Below, piece after piece: positions 49,736 through 58,823 of a stretch of DNA of 64,000 nt; the stretch's first letter is position 1, and every line of letters begins with the position of its first letter. The notes under the pieces were generated by a model. It was given only the letters and a program-made list of their open reading frames with translations, did not search any database and had not been told where the DNA came from. The position numbers were made by a program, and so were the translations under genes. The DNA lies in assembly GCA_040221475.1 (NCBI GenBank), contig JAVKEJ010000032.1, positions 682,001 through 746,000 of the forward strand. Direction: 5' to 3'. Source of the DNA: WLXB01 sp040221475 (GTDB taxonomy: Bacteria; Pseudomonadota; Alphaproteobacteria; Rhodospirillales; Rhodospirillaceae).

Positions 49736-51493
49736 TTGATTCGCATCCGACGCATTTTTGATACGGCCGCACCAGCCAACCGGCGTGCGGTGGAAGAAGT
49801 TCAGGCCATCATCCGGTCTCAATTTGACGACCTGACCGAGGCAAAAATCTCGGAGTTGCCAGAGAAACTTCATAATCCAATGAAGTTCGATTTTCGCTCA
49901 CTTTTGTTTGTCTGTGATGACCGCAGAGGGCAAGTCCGGGGCTTCGCGCAGCTTTCATTAGATCCAACGCTGGGGTTTGGTTTTCTCGATCTGATCGCCC
50001 TAAAAGATACCACCAAAGGCGGCGGCATCGGAGCCGCGTTATACAACCGCGTCCAAGAAGAGTGTCTGGCGCTGGGATGTGGTTGGCTGTTTCTCGAATG
50101 TTTGAGCGATTTGCCAGAACATCAAGGCACCCCCGAATTCAACGCAGAGAATAGTGCCCGGTTGAGATTCTATGAACGATTGGGGGCCTCTCCTGTCTTG
50201 GGGACCGCCTATGAAGAACCGCGTGTTGCCAATGATGGTAACGCATACTTTTTATTGGCAGACGATTTGGGACGAAATCAGGAGCTTGGCCTAGATTTTG
50301 CGCAAGCCGCCGTGAAAACGATCTTAAAACGCAAATACAAAGGCAAACTCAACGACCGGCAGATCAAAAAAATTGTCGGCTCATTTCAAGACAACCCAGT
50401 TCGGCTGCGGCCTCTAAAATATTCCAAAAGCAAGAAACCGCTTAATCACGCGGTCGTCCCAGAGGACGAAAAGATCGCGTTATCCTTCAGCGACGCCCAT
50501 GTCATGCATCACATCAAGGACACCGGATACGTTGAGGTGCCGGTGCGGGTAAATGTTATTCGGGAAGAGATTACCAAAACAAAACTGTTTAAGAGACTGA
50601 CGCAACGAGCGTATCCGGACAAACATATTTTAGCCGTTCATGACAAACGCTTCTTTTCGTATTTCAAGAAAGTTGCGCTGTCGATCCCTGCAGACCAAGC
50701 GGTGTTCCCAGATGTGTTTCCTATTCGTAAAGATGTGGGCCGCCCCAAACCGATTGCGGCACACGCGGGCTATTACTGCATTGATATCTACAGCCCCATT
50801 AACCGGAATTCTTTTCTGGCGGCGCGCAAAGCTGTTGATGCCACCCTGACGGCCGCACAGTCTATTGAGGAAGGTGAGAATCTTGCCTATTCCCTGGTCC
50901 GCCCGCCGGGGCATCATGCCGGCACAGATTCCTTTGGCGGTTATTGCTACTTCAACTCATCGGCCATCGCCGCGCATTACCTGACACGCCATGGCCGGGT
51001 GGCCATATTGGATTTGGACTATCATCACGGCAACGGGCAAGAGCAGATTTTTTATGAACGCTCTGACGTGCTGACGGTGTCTATTCATGCTGACCCTGCC
51101 TACGAGTACCCTTACTTTAGCGGCTACAAAGAAGACATCGGCGAAAAGGACGGAGAAGGGTATAACCTGAACTTGCCTCTGGGCCGCGACATTGCTGGCC
51201 GCGCCTATATGCGGACTTTGAAAAAAGCGCTGAAACGCATTCAAGAGTACAAACCTGAATTTCTGGTGATCGCGCTCGGACTAGACACGGCCCAGAATGA
51301 CCCGTCAGGGGCCTGGAATTTGCTGACGGAAGATTTCCGTGCCAATGGGGCCGCCGTGGGCAACTTGAAAGTTTCAACCCTGGTGGTTCAAGAGGGCGGG
51401 TATGACACAGCCGTTTTGGGCCACAACGCCAGCGCGTTCCTGTCTGGACTGTGGCAGGGGTTTTACGACCGCAAGGGTACGGGCTCCGCCTGA
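49736..51493 (+). CDS. GNAT acetyltransferase-histone deacetylase/acetylpolyamine amidohydrolase fusion
   Basis: About 585 residues from TTG 49736, which has GAGGA nine bases upstream; ATG 49685 gives a 17-residue Arg-rich extension with no ribosome site. Residues 1-185 are a GNAT domain (FLDLIALKDTTKGGGIGAAL with the acetyl-CoA loop, then 'NSARLRFYERLGASPVL'). Residues about 240-585 are a zinc deacetylase: RPPGHHAGTDSFGG (His pair about 393-394), DLDYHHGNGQEQ (metal Asp and His), ALGLDTAQNDPSG (metal Asp) and VVQEGGYD. The FPDVFPIRK...YYCID text before HH resembles acetylpolyamine amidohydrolases. One chain thus carries both an acetyl-adding and an acetyl-removing domain. No export signal. 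Confidence 0.93.
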   Translation: MIRIRRIFDTAAPANRRAVEEVQAIIRSQFDDLTEAKISELPEKLHNPMKFDFRSLLFVCDDRRGQVRGFAQLSLDPTLGFGFLDLIALKDTTKGGGIGAALYNRVQEECLALGCGWLFLECLSDLPEHQGTPEFNAENSARLRFYERLGASPVLGTAYEEPRVANDGNAYFLLADDLGRNQELGLDFAQAAVKTILKRKYKGKLNDRQIKKIVGSFQDNPVRLRPLKYSKSKKPLNHAVVPEDEKIALSFSDAHVMHHIKDTGYVEVPVRVNVIREEITKTKLFKRLTQRAYPDKHILAVHDKRFFSYFKKVALSIPADQAVFPDVFPIRKDVGRPKPIAAHAGYYCIDIYSPINRNSFLAARKAVDATLTAAQSIEEGENLAYSLVRPPGHHAGTDSFGGYCYFNSSAIAAHYLTRHGRVAILDLDYHHGNGQEQIFYERSDVLTVSIHADPAYEYPYFSGYKEDIGEKDGEGYNLNLPLGRDIAGRAYMRTLKKALKRIQEYKPEFLVIALGLDTAQNDPSGAWNLLTEDFRANGAAVGNLKVSTLVVQEGGYDTAVLGHNASAFLSGLWQGFYDRKGTGSA

Positions 51494-51516
51494 TTGTTTG
51501 AGCAGCAACTCACAAA

Positions 51517-51546
51517 AAAGGCCGCCAGTTTTAGCCGGCGGCCTTT
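51517..51546. terminator. Bidirectional terminator between GNAT-deacetylase and sdhB
   Basis: AAAGGCCGCC (51517-51526) and GGCGGCCTTT (51537-51546) are perfect 10-bp arms with a 10-nt loop. The left side is preceded by AAAAAA and the right arm ends in TTT, so a U-tract exists on the minus strand and a shorter one on the plus strand. It serves the two converging genes. Confidence 0.85.
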
Positions 51547-51569
51547 GGTGTTGTTAGGAAACGTCCGAT

Positions 51570-52352
51570 TTATCCGAGCCGTTCAACCATTTTCGATTTG
51601 ATGTCTGCAATCGCCTTGGCCGGGTTCAAGCCCTTCGGGCAGGCGTTGGTGCAGTTCATGATGGTGTGGCAGCGATACAGACGGAAGGGATCTTCCAACT
51701 CGTCCAGGCGCTCGCCGGTGGCCTCGTCGCGGCTGTCGTTGATCCAACGGGCCGCTTGCAGCAGCACGGCGGGGCCGAGGTAGCGATCCCCGTTCCACCA
51801 GTAACTGGGGCAGCTGGTGGTACAGCAGAAACATAAAATACATTCCCACAGGCCATCCAACTTGGCCCGGTCTTCCGGAGACTGTTTGCGTTCGCCATTG
51901 GGTGGTGGTGGAGTATCGGCTTTCATCCAGGGCTCGATAGAGGTGAGCTGGGCATAAATATGCGTGACGTCAGGCACCAAGTCTTTCACCACCGGCAAAT
52001 GCGGCAGAGGATAGATTTTGACGTCTGACTTGCACTCGTCGATGGGCTTTAAGCAAGCCAGCGTGTTGCGGCCGTCGATGTTCATGGCGCACGACCCGCA
52101 AATGCCTTCGCGGCACGAGCGGCGCAGGGTCAGGGTGGAATCCATCTCATCTTTGATTTTGAGAAGGGCGTCGAGCACCATCGGCCCGCAGGTATCCATA
52201 TCGACTTCATACGTGTCGATTTGCGGATTGTCGCCCGTGTCTGGATCGTAGCGGTACACTGAGAACGTGCGTGTGTTTTTCGCACCATCCGGTCTGGGGT
52301 GGGCTTTGCCCTTTTTGGGCTTTGAGTTTTTGGGAAGAGAAAGTTCAACCAT
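51570..52352 (-). CDS. sdhB: Succinate dehydrogenase iron-sulfur subunit
   Basis: A 260-residue subunit from ATG 52352 (GGAGG seven bases upstream). The [2Fe-2S] cluster ligands are in SCREGICGSCAMNIDGRNTLAC. The [4Fe-4S] ligands are in CILCFCCTTSCPSYWW, and the [3Fe-4S] plus shared ligands in CHTIMNCTNACPKGLNPAKAI. It passes electrons from SdhA to quinone. It is last of sdhCDAB, 11 bases after sdhA. Confidence 0.98.
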   Translation of the reverse strand: MVELSLPKNSKPKKGKAHPRPDGAKNTRTFSVYRYDPDTGDNPQIDTYEVDMDTCGPMVLDALLKIKDEMDSTLTLRRSCREGICGSCAMNIDGRNTLACLKPIDECKSDVKIYPLPHLPVVKDLVPDVTHIYAQLTSIEPWMKADTPPPPNGERKQSPEDRAKLDGLWECILCFCCTTSCPSYWWNGDRYLGPAVLLQAARWINDSRDEATGERLDELEDPFRLYRCHTIMNCTNACPKGLNPAKAIADIKSKMVERLG

Positions 52353-52363
52353 CAATAATCCTC

Positions 52364-54148
52364 CTAGTACACCCGAGCTTTGGGCTCGATGTACGCCACA
52401 TCATCCGACAGGGTGTAGGTGTGCACGGGCCGGTAATCCAGCTTGATCGACCAATCTTCGTTGAGATAGGCCAGGGTGTGCTTCATCCAGTTTTCATCAT
52501 CACGATCTGGATAATCTTCATGGGCGTGAGCACCACGGCTTTCATGACGCGCTTCAGCGCCGACGATGGTTGACAAGGCACAAGCCATGAGGTTGTCCAG
52601 CTCCAGCGCCTCAATCAGATCGGTGTTGAAAATGAGACTGCGGTCCGAGACCTTAAGGTCAGAGATCGACGCCGCGATCTCGGCCAGCTTATCGCAGCCT
52701 TCCTTGAGAGTCTTCGAAGTGCGGAACACCGCCGCGTCGTTCTGCATGGCGTTTTGCATATTGCCGCGAATCTCAGAGGTTGACGAATCTCCGTTTGCGT
52801 TGCGGGCCTTCTCCAAACGACCGAGTGCGTAATCTGCTGAGTCTTTGGGAAGGTCTGGCAGTGTCGCCCCTGGGGTCATAGTTGCGGCACAGCGCAAGGC
52901 CGCAGCGCGGCCAAACACGACAATATCCAAGAGCGAGTTGGTGCCGAGACGATTGGCCCCGTGGACCGAAACACTGGCACATTCACCGACGGCCATCAGG
53001 CCCGGGAATACCGCATCCGGATTATCTGCAGTCGGCTTCAGCACTTCGCCGAGGTAGTTGGTGGGGATGCCGCCCATGTTGTAGTGCACGGTTGGCAGCA
53101 CGGGGATGGGGTCTTTGGTGGCATCAATGCCCGCGAAAATCTTAGCGGTTTCTGTAATGCCCGGCAGACGTTCCCACAACACATCAGAGCCCAGATGCTC
53201 GAGGTGCAGGAGGATATGATCGTTTTTCGGACCTGTGCCGCGCTGTTCTCGGATTTCCATGGTCATGGCGCGGGAGACAACATCGCGCGACGCCAAATCC
53301 TTGGCGGTCGGGGCATAACGCTCCATGAAACGATCGCCTTCGGAGTTGGTCAGGTACCCGCCTTCGCCGCGTGCGCCTTCGGTGATAAGCACACCCGCGC
53401 CGTAAACCCCGGTGGGATGGAACTGCACGAACTCCATATCCTGCAAGGGCAGACCCGCGCGCGCGACCATGGCATTTCCGTCGCCGGTGCAGGTGTGGGC
53501 CGAGGTGCAGGAGAAGTAAGAACGGCCATAGCCGCCGGTGGCCAAAACGACTTGGTTGCCCCGGAAGCGGTGAATTTCGCCGGTGGCCATATCAATCGCC
53601 ATGACGCCAACGCAGCGGCCTTCGCTGATGATCAAATCAATAGCAAAGAACTCAACAAAAAACTCGGCGTTATGCTTGAGGCTTTGTTGATACAGCGTGT
53701 GCAAAATGGCGTGACCGGTGCGGTCGGCCGCCGCGCAGGCGCGCTGCACAGGGGCTTCGCCAAAGTTACGCATATGACCGCCGAAGGGACGCTGATAAAT
53801 CTTGCCTTCAGGTGTGCGTGAAAACGGCACGCCATAATGTTCTAGCTCACGGACGGCTGGAATGGCCTCTCGGCACATGTATTCAATGGCGTCTTGGTCA
53901 CCGAGCCAGTCGGACCCTTTGACCGTGTCGTACATATGCCATTCCCACTTGTCCTCAGCCATATTGCCGAGAGCCGCACCAACGCCACCTTGAGCGGCAA
54001 CCGTATGGCTGCGGGTGGGGAACACTTTGGTAATACAGGCCGTCTTAAAGCCTTTTTCGACCATGCCAAACGTCGCCCGCAAGCCAGCACCGCCAGCGCC
54101 GACAACAATAACGTCATAGTCGTGATCAATAATATCGTAGGCAGCCAT
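52364..54148 (-). CDS. sdhA: Succinate dehydrogenase flavoprotein subunit
   Basis: From ATG 54148 (MAAYDIIDHDYDVIVVGAGG) 594 residues; an upstream in-frame ATG would overlap sdhD and is unlikely. Seen: FAD motif VIVVGAGGAGLRA, covalent-FAD His in SHTVAAQGGVGAALGN, the active-site HPTGVYGAGVLITEGARGEGG (with the catalytic Arg region) and HGANRLGTNSLLDIVVFGRAA. It oxidises succinate to fumarate. It lies 4 bases after sdhD. Confidence 0.98.
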   Translation of the reverse strand: MAAYDIIDHDYDVIVVGAGGAGLRATFGMVEKGFKTACITKVFPTRSHTVAAQGGVGAALGNMAEDKWEWHMYDTVKGSDWLGDQDAIEYMCREAIPAVRELEHYGVPFSRTPEGKIYQRPFGGHMRNFGEAPVQRACAAADRTGHAILHTLYQQSLKHNAEFFVEFFAIDLIISEGRCVGVMAIDMATGEIHRFRGNQVVLATGGYGRSYFSCTSAHTCTGDGNAMVARAGLPLQDMEFVQFHPTGVYGAGVLITEGARGEGGYLTNSEGDRFMERYAPTAKDLASRDVVSRAMTMEIREQRGTGPKNDHILLHLEHLGSDVLWERLPGITETAKIFAGIDATKDPIPVLPTVHYNMGGIPTNYLGEVLKPTADNPDAVFPGLMAVGECASVSVHGANRLGTNSLLDIVVFGRAAALRCAATMTPGATLPDLPKDSADYALGRLEKARNANGDSSTSEIRGNMQNAMQNDAAVFRTSKTLKEGCDKLAEIAASISDLKVSDRSLIFNTDLIEALELDNLMACALSTIVGAEARHESRGAHAHEDYPDRDDENWMKHTLAYLNEDWSIKLDYRPVHTYTLSDDVAYIEPKARVY

Positions 54149-54152
54149 ACCG

Positions 54153-54548
54153 TTAAGCCCCGAGCGCAATTGTAAGAATGGAAATAATGGACAGGGCAGC
54201 CAGTGCGTAACAGGCGAACTTGACCAAGAGGTTGATAGCAGTGCGCCAGCCGTGCGAACTGACGTAATCCTCAATCACCACCTGCATGCCGAGTTGGGCA
54301 TGATGAAAGGCCACCGCTAAAAACAGGATCATCACTGTCGCGTTGATCGGTTGGCCGAACCAATTCATGAATGCGGCGTAGTCATGCCCGGCCAGCGCAA
54401 TCAGGGACGCCACAAACCAGATCGTCAGTGGGATGAGGGCAATCGCCGTGACACGCTGTAACCACCAGTGATGAGTGCCATCTTTGGCAGAGCCAAGACC
54501 GCGCGCTTTGCCAAGGGCAGAGCGTAAAGAGTGAGACTTCGAGGACAT
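54153..54548 (-). CDS. sdhD: Succinate dehydrogenase membrane anchor subunit
   Basis: A 131-residue inner-membrane subunit with three helices (about 33-55, 63-88 and 103-128). Typical text is HHWWLQRVTAIALIPLTIWFVASLIAL at the N-terminus and VAFHHAQLGMQVVIEDYVS, whose His is the haem b ligand candidate. With SdhC it anchors SdhAB and binds quinone. It begins 4 bases after sdhC. Confidence 0.96.
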   Translation of the reverse strand: MSSKSHSLRSALGKARGLGSAKDGTHHWWLQRVTAIALIPLTIWFVASLIALAGHDYAAFMNWFGQPINATVMILFLAVAFHHAQLGMQVVIEDYVSSHGWRTAINLLVKFACYALAALSIISILTIALGA

Positions 54549-54552
54549 GCGC

Positions 54553-54936
54553 TTAACCTCCCAGAGCCATGACCCAAACCACGACCGTCAGTGCGGCGGC
54601 AGCAACCAGAACAGCAATATCTGCCCGGCGGGTCTCATGGAGTTCAAAGTAGCGGCCAAAGTCCCAGAACAAATGGCGCACACCGTTAAACAAATGAAAG
54701 AACAAAGCGAACGAGAAACCGAACAGCAGCAGCAATCCAATCCAAGACCCTAAAAAGCCTTGAGCCTGCTCAAAGGAGGCAACCCCGTAAGCAGCCGCTG
54801 TAACCCACCAGGTCAACAGCAGGGTTCCGATGGTCAATCCAATACCTGTGATTCTGTGGGTGATGGACATGAGCGCCGTGAGCGGCAGGCGATAGACCTG
54901 CAGGTGCGGCGAGAGGGGTCTGTTGTGTGTCGGCAT
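54553..54936 (-). CDS. sdhC: Succinate dehydrogenase cytochrome b556 subunit
   Basis: From ATG 54936, 127 residues with three helices. RPLSPHLQVYRLPLTALMSITHRITGIGL is the conserved quinone-site region (S-x-x-H-R-x-T-G), and HLFNGVRHLFWDFGR carries the haem ligand His. A TTG three codons upstream is an alternative start. It is first of sdhCDAB. Confidence 0.96.
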   Translation of the reverse strand: MPTHNRPLSPHLQVYRLPLTALMSITHRITGIGLTIGTLLLTWWVTAAAYGVASFEQAQGFLGSWIGLLLLFGFSFALFFHLFNGVRHLFWDFGRYFELHETRRADIAVLVAAAALTVVVWVMALGG

Positions 54937-55154
54937 GTTCGACAAAAGCCCTTTATGCGGTTGTGCACTAACCCTGCATTCTCAAAGGGTTAATGCCCCT
55001 ATAACAGTTTCTGTGCAGTGCGATATACCTACTCCCGGCCCCGCTTCAAGTCAACGCAACGGGCGGTTTCAAGCGCTCAGCCCAAATCTATGGAATCGGT
55101 TGCGTTGACGGTATTCGCGCGCAACCATAGACCCTTCGTGAGTGGGGATTAGCT

Positions 55155-55928
55155 ATGACTCATAACAGACAGGACTTTAAGCGCGCTGGATCGTCGCGAC
55201 GCAGGCTTGTATTGGGCTTGGGTGCTACTGCCGGTTTGGTGGCCATTCCGCAAGAGGACGCGCGCAGCGCCAACGTGGTCCGCGCTATTGAGGCCACTTA
55301 TGACATGCGTATTCTCTCGACGGGTGAGATCTACGGTCATGAAAGCTGGTCGTTGTTTGTACACCCGGACGGCAGCCGTACCCTATCGGTGCGCTTAATC
55401 AACCGGGATTACGACCTGTTCCGCACCATTATACACCGTGTGGATGCCGCCTTCCGGCCTTTGGAATGTCAGTTACTGTATTATCGTGGCGGCACACGCC
55501 GGGGCTCGGCCTGGTTCCGGATTGAGGGCAACCGCCTGCGCGCCGAAGCCGATTTGCCAACAGGCAAGGTCACGCATGACGTTGAGGTGCCGGATGAATT
55601 TTCAATGGTCAATCACGCGGCGGCGGCGGAAGGCTGGCATTTCTGGTATTGCCCGAAAGACGGCAAAGAACATCAGGCGACGCTGTATAACTTGCGCGTT
55701 GACACAACATCGGCGGAAGGCATTCTGGGCCGCGTGCATACCCGCAGCATCCAGCACCTGGGGGCCAAAGAAACAACCACCCCGGCCGGCACCTTTGCCT
55801 GTGATCATTATGCCTTTGGCGAGCCCTCGCGCCTTTGGGTTCATGGGCCAGACCAAATGCCAGTGCGCTTGAGGTTCGAAGCCGCAGACCGTGAGTTTGT
55901 GCTCTCCCAATGGGTCACGATGGGGTGA
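55155..55928 (+). CDS. Tat-exported protein, first of three tandem paralogues
   Basis: A 257-residue protein with a twin-arginine signal (GSSRRRLVLGLGATAGLVA). The mature part is beta-rich. It shares blocks with the two proteins that follow: HPDGSRT, FRPLE, PDEFSM, W-x-x-W near the middle, TPAGTF then DHY, and a final DREFVL. I do not recognise the family; the 'G-x-x-s-L-x-V-x-p-D-G-s-R-t' opening and 'aGTF...y' block recall the lipocalin-like DUF3108 type of exported proteins, but this is a weak likeness. The next gene begins 33 bases later. Only this copy uses Tat, suggesting folding or cofactor loading before export. Confidence 0.9.
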   Translation: MTHNRQDFKRAGSSRRRLVLGLGATAGLVAIPQEDARSANVVRAIEATYDMRILSTGEIYGHESWSLFVHPDGSRTLSVRLINRDYDLFRTIIHRVDAAFRPLECQLLYYRGGTRRGSAWFRIEGNRLRAEADLPTGKVTHDVEVPDEFSMVNHAAAAEGWHFWYCPKDGKEHQATLYNLRVDTTSAEGILGRVHTRSIQHLGAKETTTPAGTFACDHYAFGEPSRLWVHGPDQMPVRLRFEAADREFVLSQWVTMG

Positions 55929-55961
55929 GCCCCAATAGTGTCTAATGAAGGAAAAATAAAA

Positions 55962-56744
55962 ATGAGACATCTGATCAAAACCGCATATCGAACCGCCCTC
56001 ATGGCTCCTCTGCTGCTGTGGTCGGCCTTCGCCGCCGCCCAAACCGGGGACTCTGAGGGACCTAACACCAACATTCTGCGCTGGGCCTCTGGCACCTATG
56101 CCTACACCACACTAACTGAACCGCGGGACCGGGGCTGGGAGCGCTTTCATATGAATGTGTATACGGACGGTTCACGCGCCATGAATATGTGGCACGATCT
56201 GAGCGCCCGCGATGCGCAGTTCACAGTGATTCTGCGGGTGAATGACGCCTTCCGGCCACAAGAAGCCTTTCTGTCTTACTGGGTGGCGAATGGGTTTAAG
56301 GGCTCGACCCTGATACGGGTTGAGGACGCCACCTTAAGCGCCAGCGCCAATGGCCCGGCAGGTTTGCACAATCAAACCCTTACGGTGCCTGCCACGTTTT
56401 CCATCGGTACACATCCGGTCTCTGCCGATGGCTGGCACCTGGCGTCGGACTCCGGCGAGAACGGCGCGGAGCAAACTTCTAAAATCTACAGCCTTGAAGC
56501 CTCTGCCGACCTCACCAAGCCGCCATTGGGTACCCTGCGCGATCTGACTTTTAAACGCATCGGCGAAGAAACCCTTACGGTGCCCGCTGGCACATTCGAA
56601 ACCATTCACTACGATTTGTCTGGCAGCCAGGTGTGGGTGACCAAACAAGATCGTCTGATGGTGCGCATGATCAACGAACGCTTTGACCGGGATTACGTGC
56701 TGACCGAATTCGCCAGTGGTTCCAATGGGGAGAAGAAAGAATGA
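55962..56744 (+). CDS. Exported protein, second of three tandem paralogues
   Basis: From ATG 55962 (AAGGA nine bases upstream), 260 residues with a Sec signal (MRHLIKTAYRTALMAPLLLW, cleavage near AAAQ). The mature part repeats the plan of its neighbours: NILRWASGTYAYTTL, TDGSRAM, VNDAFRPQEAFLSYW, VPATFSIGTHP, TVPAGTFETIHY and DRDYVLTEF. It is the most diverged copy, lacking the HPDG and W-x-x-W forms. Its stop overlaps the start of the third copy (ATGA), so the two are made together. Confidence 0.9.
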   Translation: MRHLIKTAYRTALMAPLLLWSAFAAAQTGDSEGPNTNILRWASGTYAYTTLTEPRDRGWERFHMNVYTDGSRAMNMWHDLSARDAQFTVILRVNDAFRPQEAFLSYWVANGFKGSTLIRVEDATLSASANGPAGLHNQTLTVPATFSIGTHPVSADGWHLASDSGENGAEQTSKIYSLEASADLTKPPLGTLRDLTFKRIGEETLTVPAGTFETIHYDLSGSQVWVTKQDRLMVRMINERFDRDYVLTEFASGSNGEKKE

Positions 56745-57475
56745 AACGCCGTTTCGCAATTATTGGGCTTCTGGTCTTTGCCATCATGCCGTTCTCGGCT
56801 TTTGCCGAAAACATCAACATCACCCGCTGGGCGAAGGGGGAATTTGAATATCGCTCGCTGTCGACCGGAGAAGTGTCAGGCACAGAAGCATGGCATTTAA
56901 CCGTGCACCCCGACGGCACGCGCACCATGCAGACACGCAACCGATTGGATGAGGCTGGTTATCAACGCCACGTGACCTATCGCGTCGCTAAAAACTTCCG
57001 GCCCTTGGAAGTGACCTCGGTGTATTGGGTGAAAGGCGAATGGCGTGGCACCGGTTTGTTTGCCATAAACGGTGATACGCTGGAGGCCATCGTTAAAACG
57101 CCCGATGGGATGATCCGGCAAACGCGGAGTGTTCCGGAAAATTTCTCGATGATCCCGCATCCGCTGTCCACCAACGCCTGGAATACCTGGTACTACGACA
57201 AAGCCAAGGGCGGGGCACAACCGATGACCGTCTACGACATGGATGCCGGGGCCCAGGCTGTGAGTTCCATGCTGGGGAAGGTCTACACCCAAGACTTAGA
57301 ATTTATTGGCACGGAAAAAATGACCACGCCTGCCGGCACCTTTGAGGTCGATCACTTTCGGGTGGAAGACGTGGTTGATATGTACATCACTGGGCCGGAC
57401 GCTATTTTAGTGCGCTTTAAATGGATTCCGGCTGATCGCGATTATGTACTGACGAGTCTTGAAACAGGCTCTTGA
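56741..57475 (+). CDS. Exported protein, third of three tandem paralogues
   Basis: A 244-residue protein with a Sec signal (MKRRFAIIGLLVFAIMPFSA, cleavage near FAE). It shares with copy 1 STGEVSG-E-W-L-VHPDGTRT, NFRPLE, PENFSMIPHP, NTWYYD, TTPAGTFEVDHF and TGPDAILVRFKW-ADRDYVLTSLE, and with copy 2 the opening NITRWAKGEFEY. It is translationally coupled to copy 2. The methyltransferase gene starts 151 bases downstream; no terminator is seen between. Confidence 0.9.
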   Translation: MKRRFAIIGLLVFAIMPFSAFAENINITRWAKGEFEYRSLSTGEVSGTEAWHLTVHPDGTRTMQTRNRLDEAGYQRHVTYRVAKNFRPLEVTSVYWVKGEWRGTGLFAINGDTLEAIVKTPDGMIRQTRSVPENFSMIPHPLSTNAWNTWYYDKAKGGAQPMTVYDMDAGAQAVSSMLGKVYTQDLEFIGTEKMTTPAGTFEVDHFRVEDVVDMYITGPDAILVRFKWIPADRDYVLTSLETGS

Positions 57476-57626
57476 GAGAGGCTTTGATGCGCTCGACTGA
57501 TGATCACTTGTGCTGGAAACGCGGCTATTGAGGCTTGAGCACGCGCGCTTATATGGAATTCAGGACCGTATTTCCCCTATAGTCGAGGTTCATCAAGTTT
57601 AAGTGCAGGACATGAAAGAGTGAGAC

Positions 57627-58823
57627 ATGACTGAGAACGTTGATCACGATCTAAAAGTTTCCCACACCAAAGACGAACGGTCGCGCCAGCACTTTGTGCA
57701 GGGCATGCGGTCCTACGTTTTGAATGATTTATCCGGCCATATGAAAACCGTATGGGACCGAAAGGTGGAGCCGGAGTTTGAAAAAATAAACGGCCGCGCT
57801 CCGGCAGATGGCCCAGAGATTCATAAGACGTTCAAGTCAGACACCATCTTCAAATTCTATTCCGCCATGCGCTGCAACACCCAAGAAATGGTGTGGCGAT
57901 CTGTGATGCCGGCCATTGAGCGCGAAGGCCGCGATTTGTCGCGCCGTGCGCAAGTGCTCAGCCAGTCGGGCGATAAGGCACAAGGCACGGTTGAAACCGA
58001 CCCTAAGTTCCAAGTGCCGCGCTATGTGTCTGAACTGGACGTGCACTTGATGCCCGGCAACTACCACGAAGAACGGATTGATTACGATGTTACCCAGGGG
58101 GCCGTGTTCGACAACGGCTTGTCCGTGTTTACCTTCGGCCTGCTAGGCGAGCGCATGGAAGACATTACGGACTCTGTCTCGACCTTCTTCCAAGAACGTT
58201 ACCCTGATGAGCAGCCGAAGAAGATTTTGGACATGGGTTGCACCCTTGGTCACTCAACCTTGCCTTGGAAAGCGCGCTATCCGGATGCGGAAGTCCATGG
58301 CCTGGACGTTGGCGGCCCCTGTGTGCGCTATGCCCATGCGCGAGCGCAGTCGTACGGTGTAACAGCGCACTTCCACCAAATGGATGCGGAACACACCAAC
58401 TTCGAAGATGAATCCTTCGATGTGGTTTACTCCTGCATGTTCCTGCACGAGGTGCCGCTAAAAAATATCAAAGGTGTGTTTAAGGAAGCTCATCGCTTGC
58501 TCAAGCCTGGCGGCGTGATGCTGCACTACGAACTGCCGCCTAATTCCATTATGGCCCCTTACGATGGCTTTTATCTGGATTGGGACTCCTACTACAACAA
58601 AGAGCCGTTTTACAAAGCGTTCCGTGACGCTGACGCCAAGGCTGAAATTGCAGAAGCCGGCTTTCAAGAAGACAGCTTTTTCGAGCATGTCGCCCCGAGC
58701 CTGAACATTTATGGCAAAGACGCCATGATGGACGCCGTGAAACAAGACGGTCCGTCAAATGATAGCCAAGTTGGCCGCTTTGGCGATGGCGTGAAGTGGT
58801 ACTTCTTTGGAGCCCGCAAGTAA
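57627..58823 (+). CDS. Class I SAM-dependent methyltransferase
   Basis: A 398-residue cytoplasmic protein. The C-terminal half is a Rossmann methyltransferase: motif I ILDMGCTLGHSTLPWKARYP (about residues 199-218), VHGLDVGGPCVRYA, the MDAEHTNFEDESFDVVYSCMFLHEVP block (motif II) and LLKPGGVMLHYELPP (motif III). The N-terminal 190 residues are a separate, mostly helical domain (YVLNDLSGHMKTVWDRKVEPEFEKING) that I do not recognise and that may hold the substrate. It is followed, on the last base of its stop, by a 118-codon gene. It stands between three exported paralogues and a transporter. Confidence 0.92.
   Translation: MTENVDHDLKVSHTKDERSRQHFVQGMRSYVLNDLSGHMKTVWDRKVEPEFEKINGRAPADGPEIHKTFKSDTIFKFYSAMRCNTQEMVWRSVMPAIEREGRDLSRRAQVLSQSGDKAQGTVETDPKFQVPRYVSELDVHLMPGNYHEERIDYDVTQGAVFDNGLSVFTFGLLGERMEDITDSVSTFFQERYPDEQPKKILDMGCTLGHSTLPWKARYPDAEVHGLDVGGPCVRYAHARAQSYGVTAHFHQMDAEHTNFEDESFDVVYSCMFLHEVPLKNIKGVFKEAHRLLKPGGVMLHYELPPNSIMAPYDGFYLDWDSYYNKEPFYKAFRDADAKAEIAEAGFQEDSFFEHVAPSLNIYGKDAMMDAVKQDGPSNDSQVGRFGDGVKWYFFGARK

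Noticed and set aside
52364..54274. The 42-residue N-terminal extension of SdhA
   Set aside because: It would overlap sdhD, and SdhA proteins begin near the AYD...VIVVGAGG motif.
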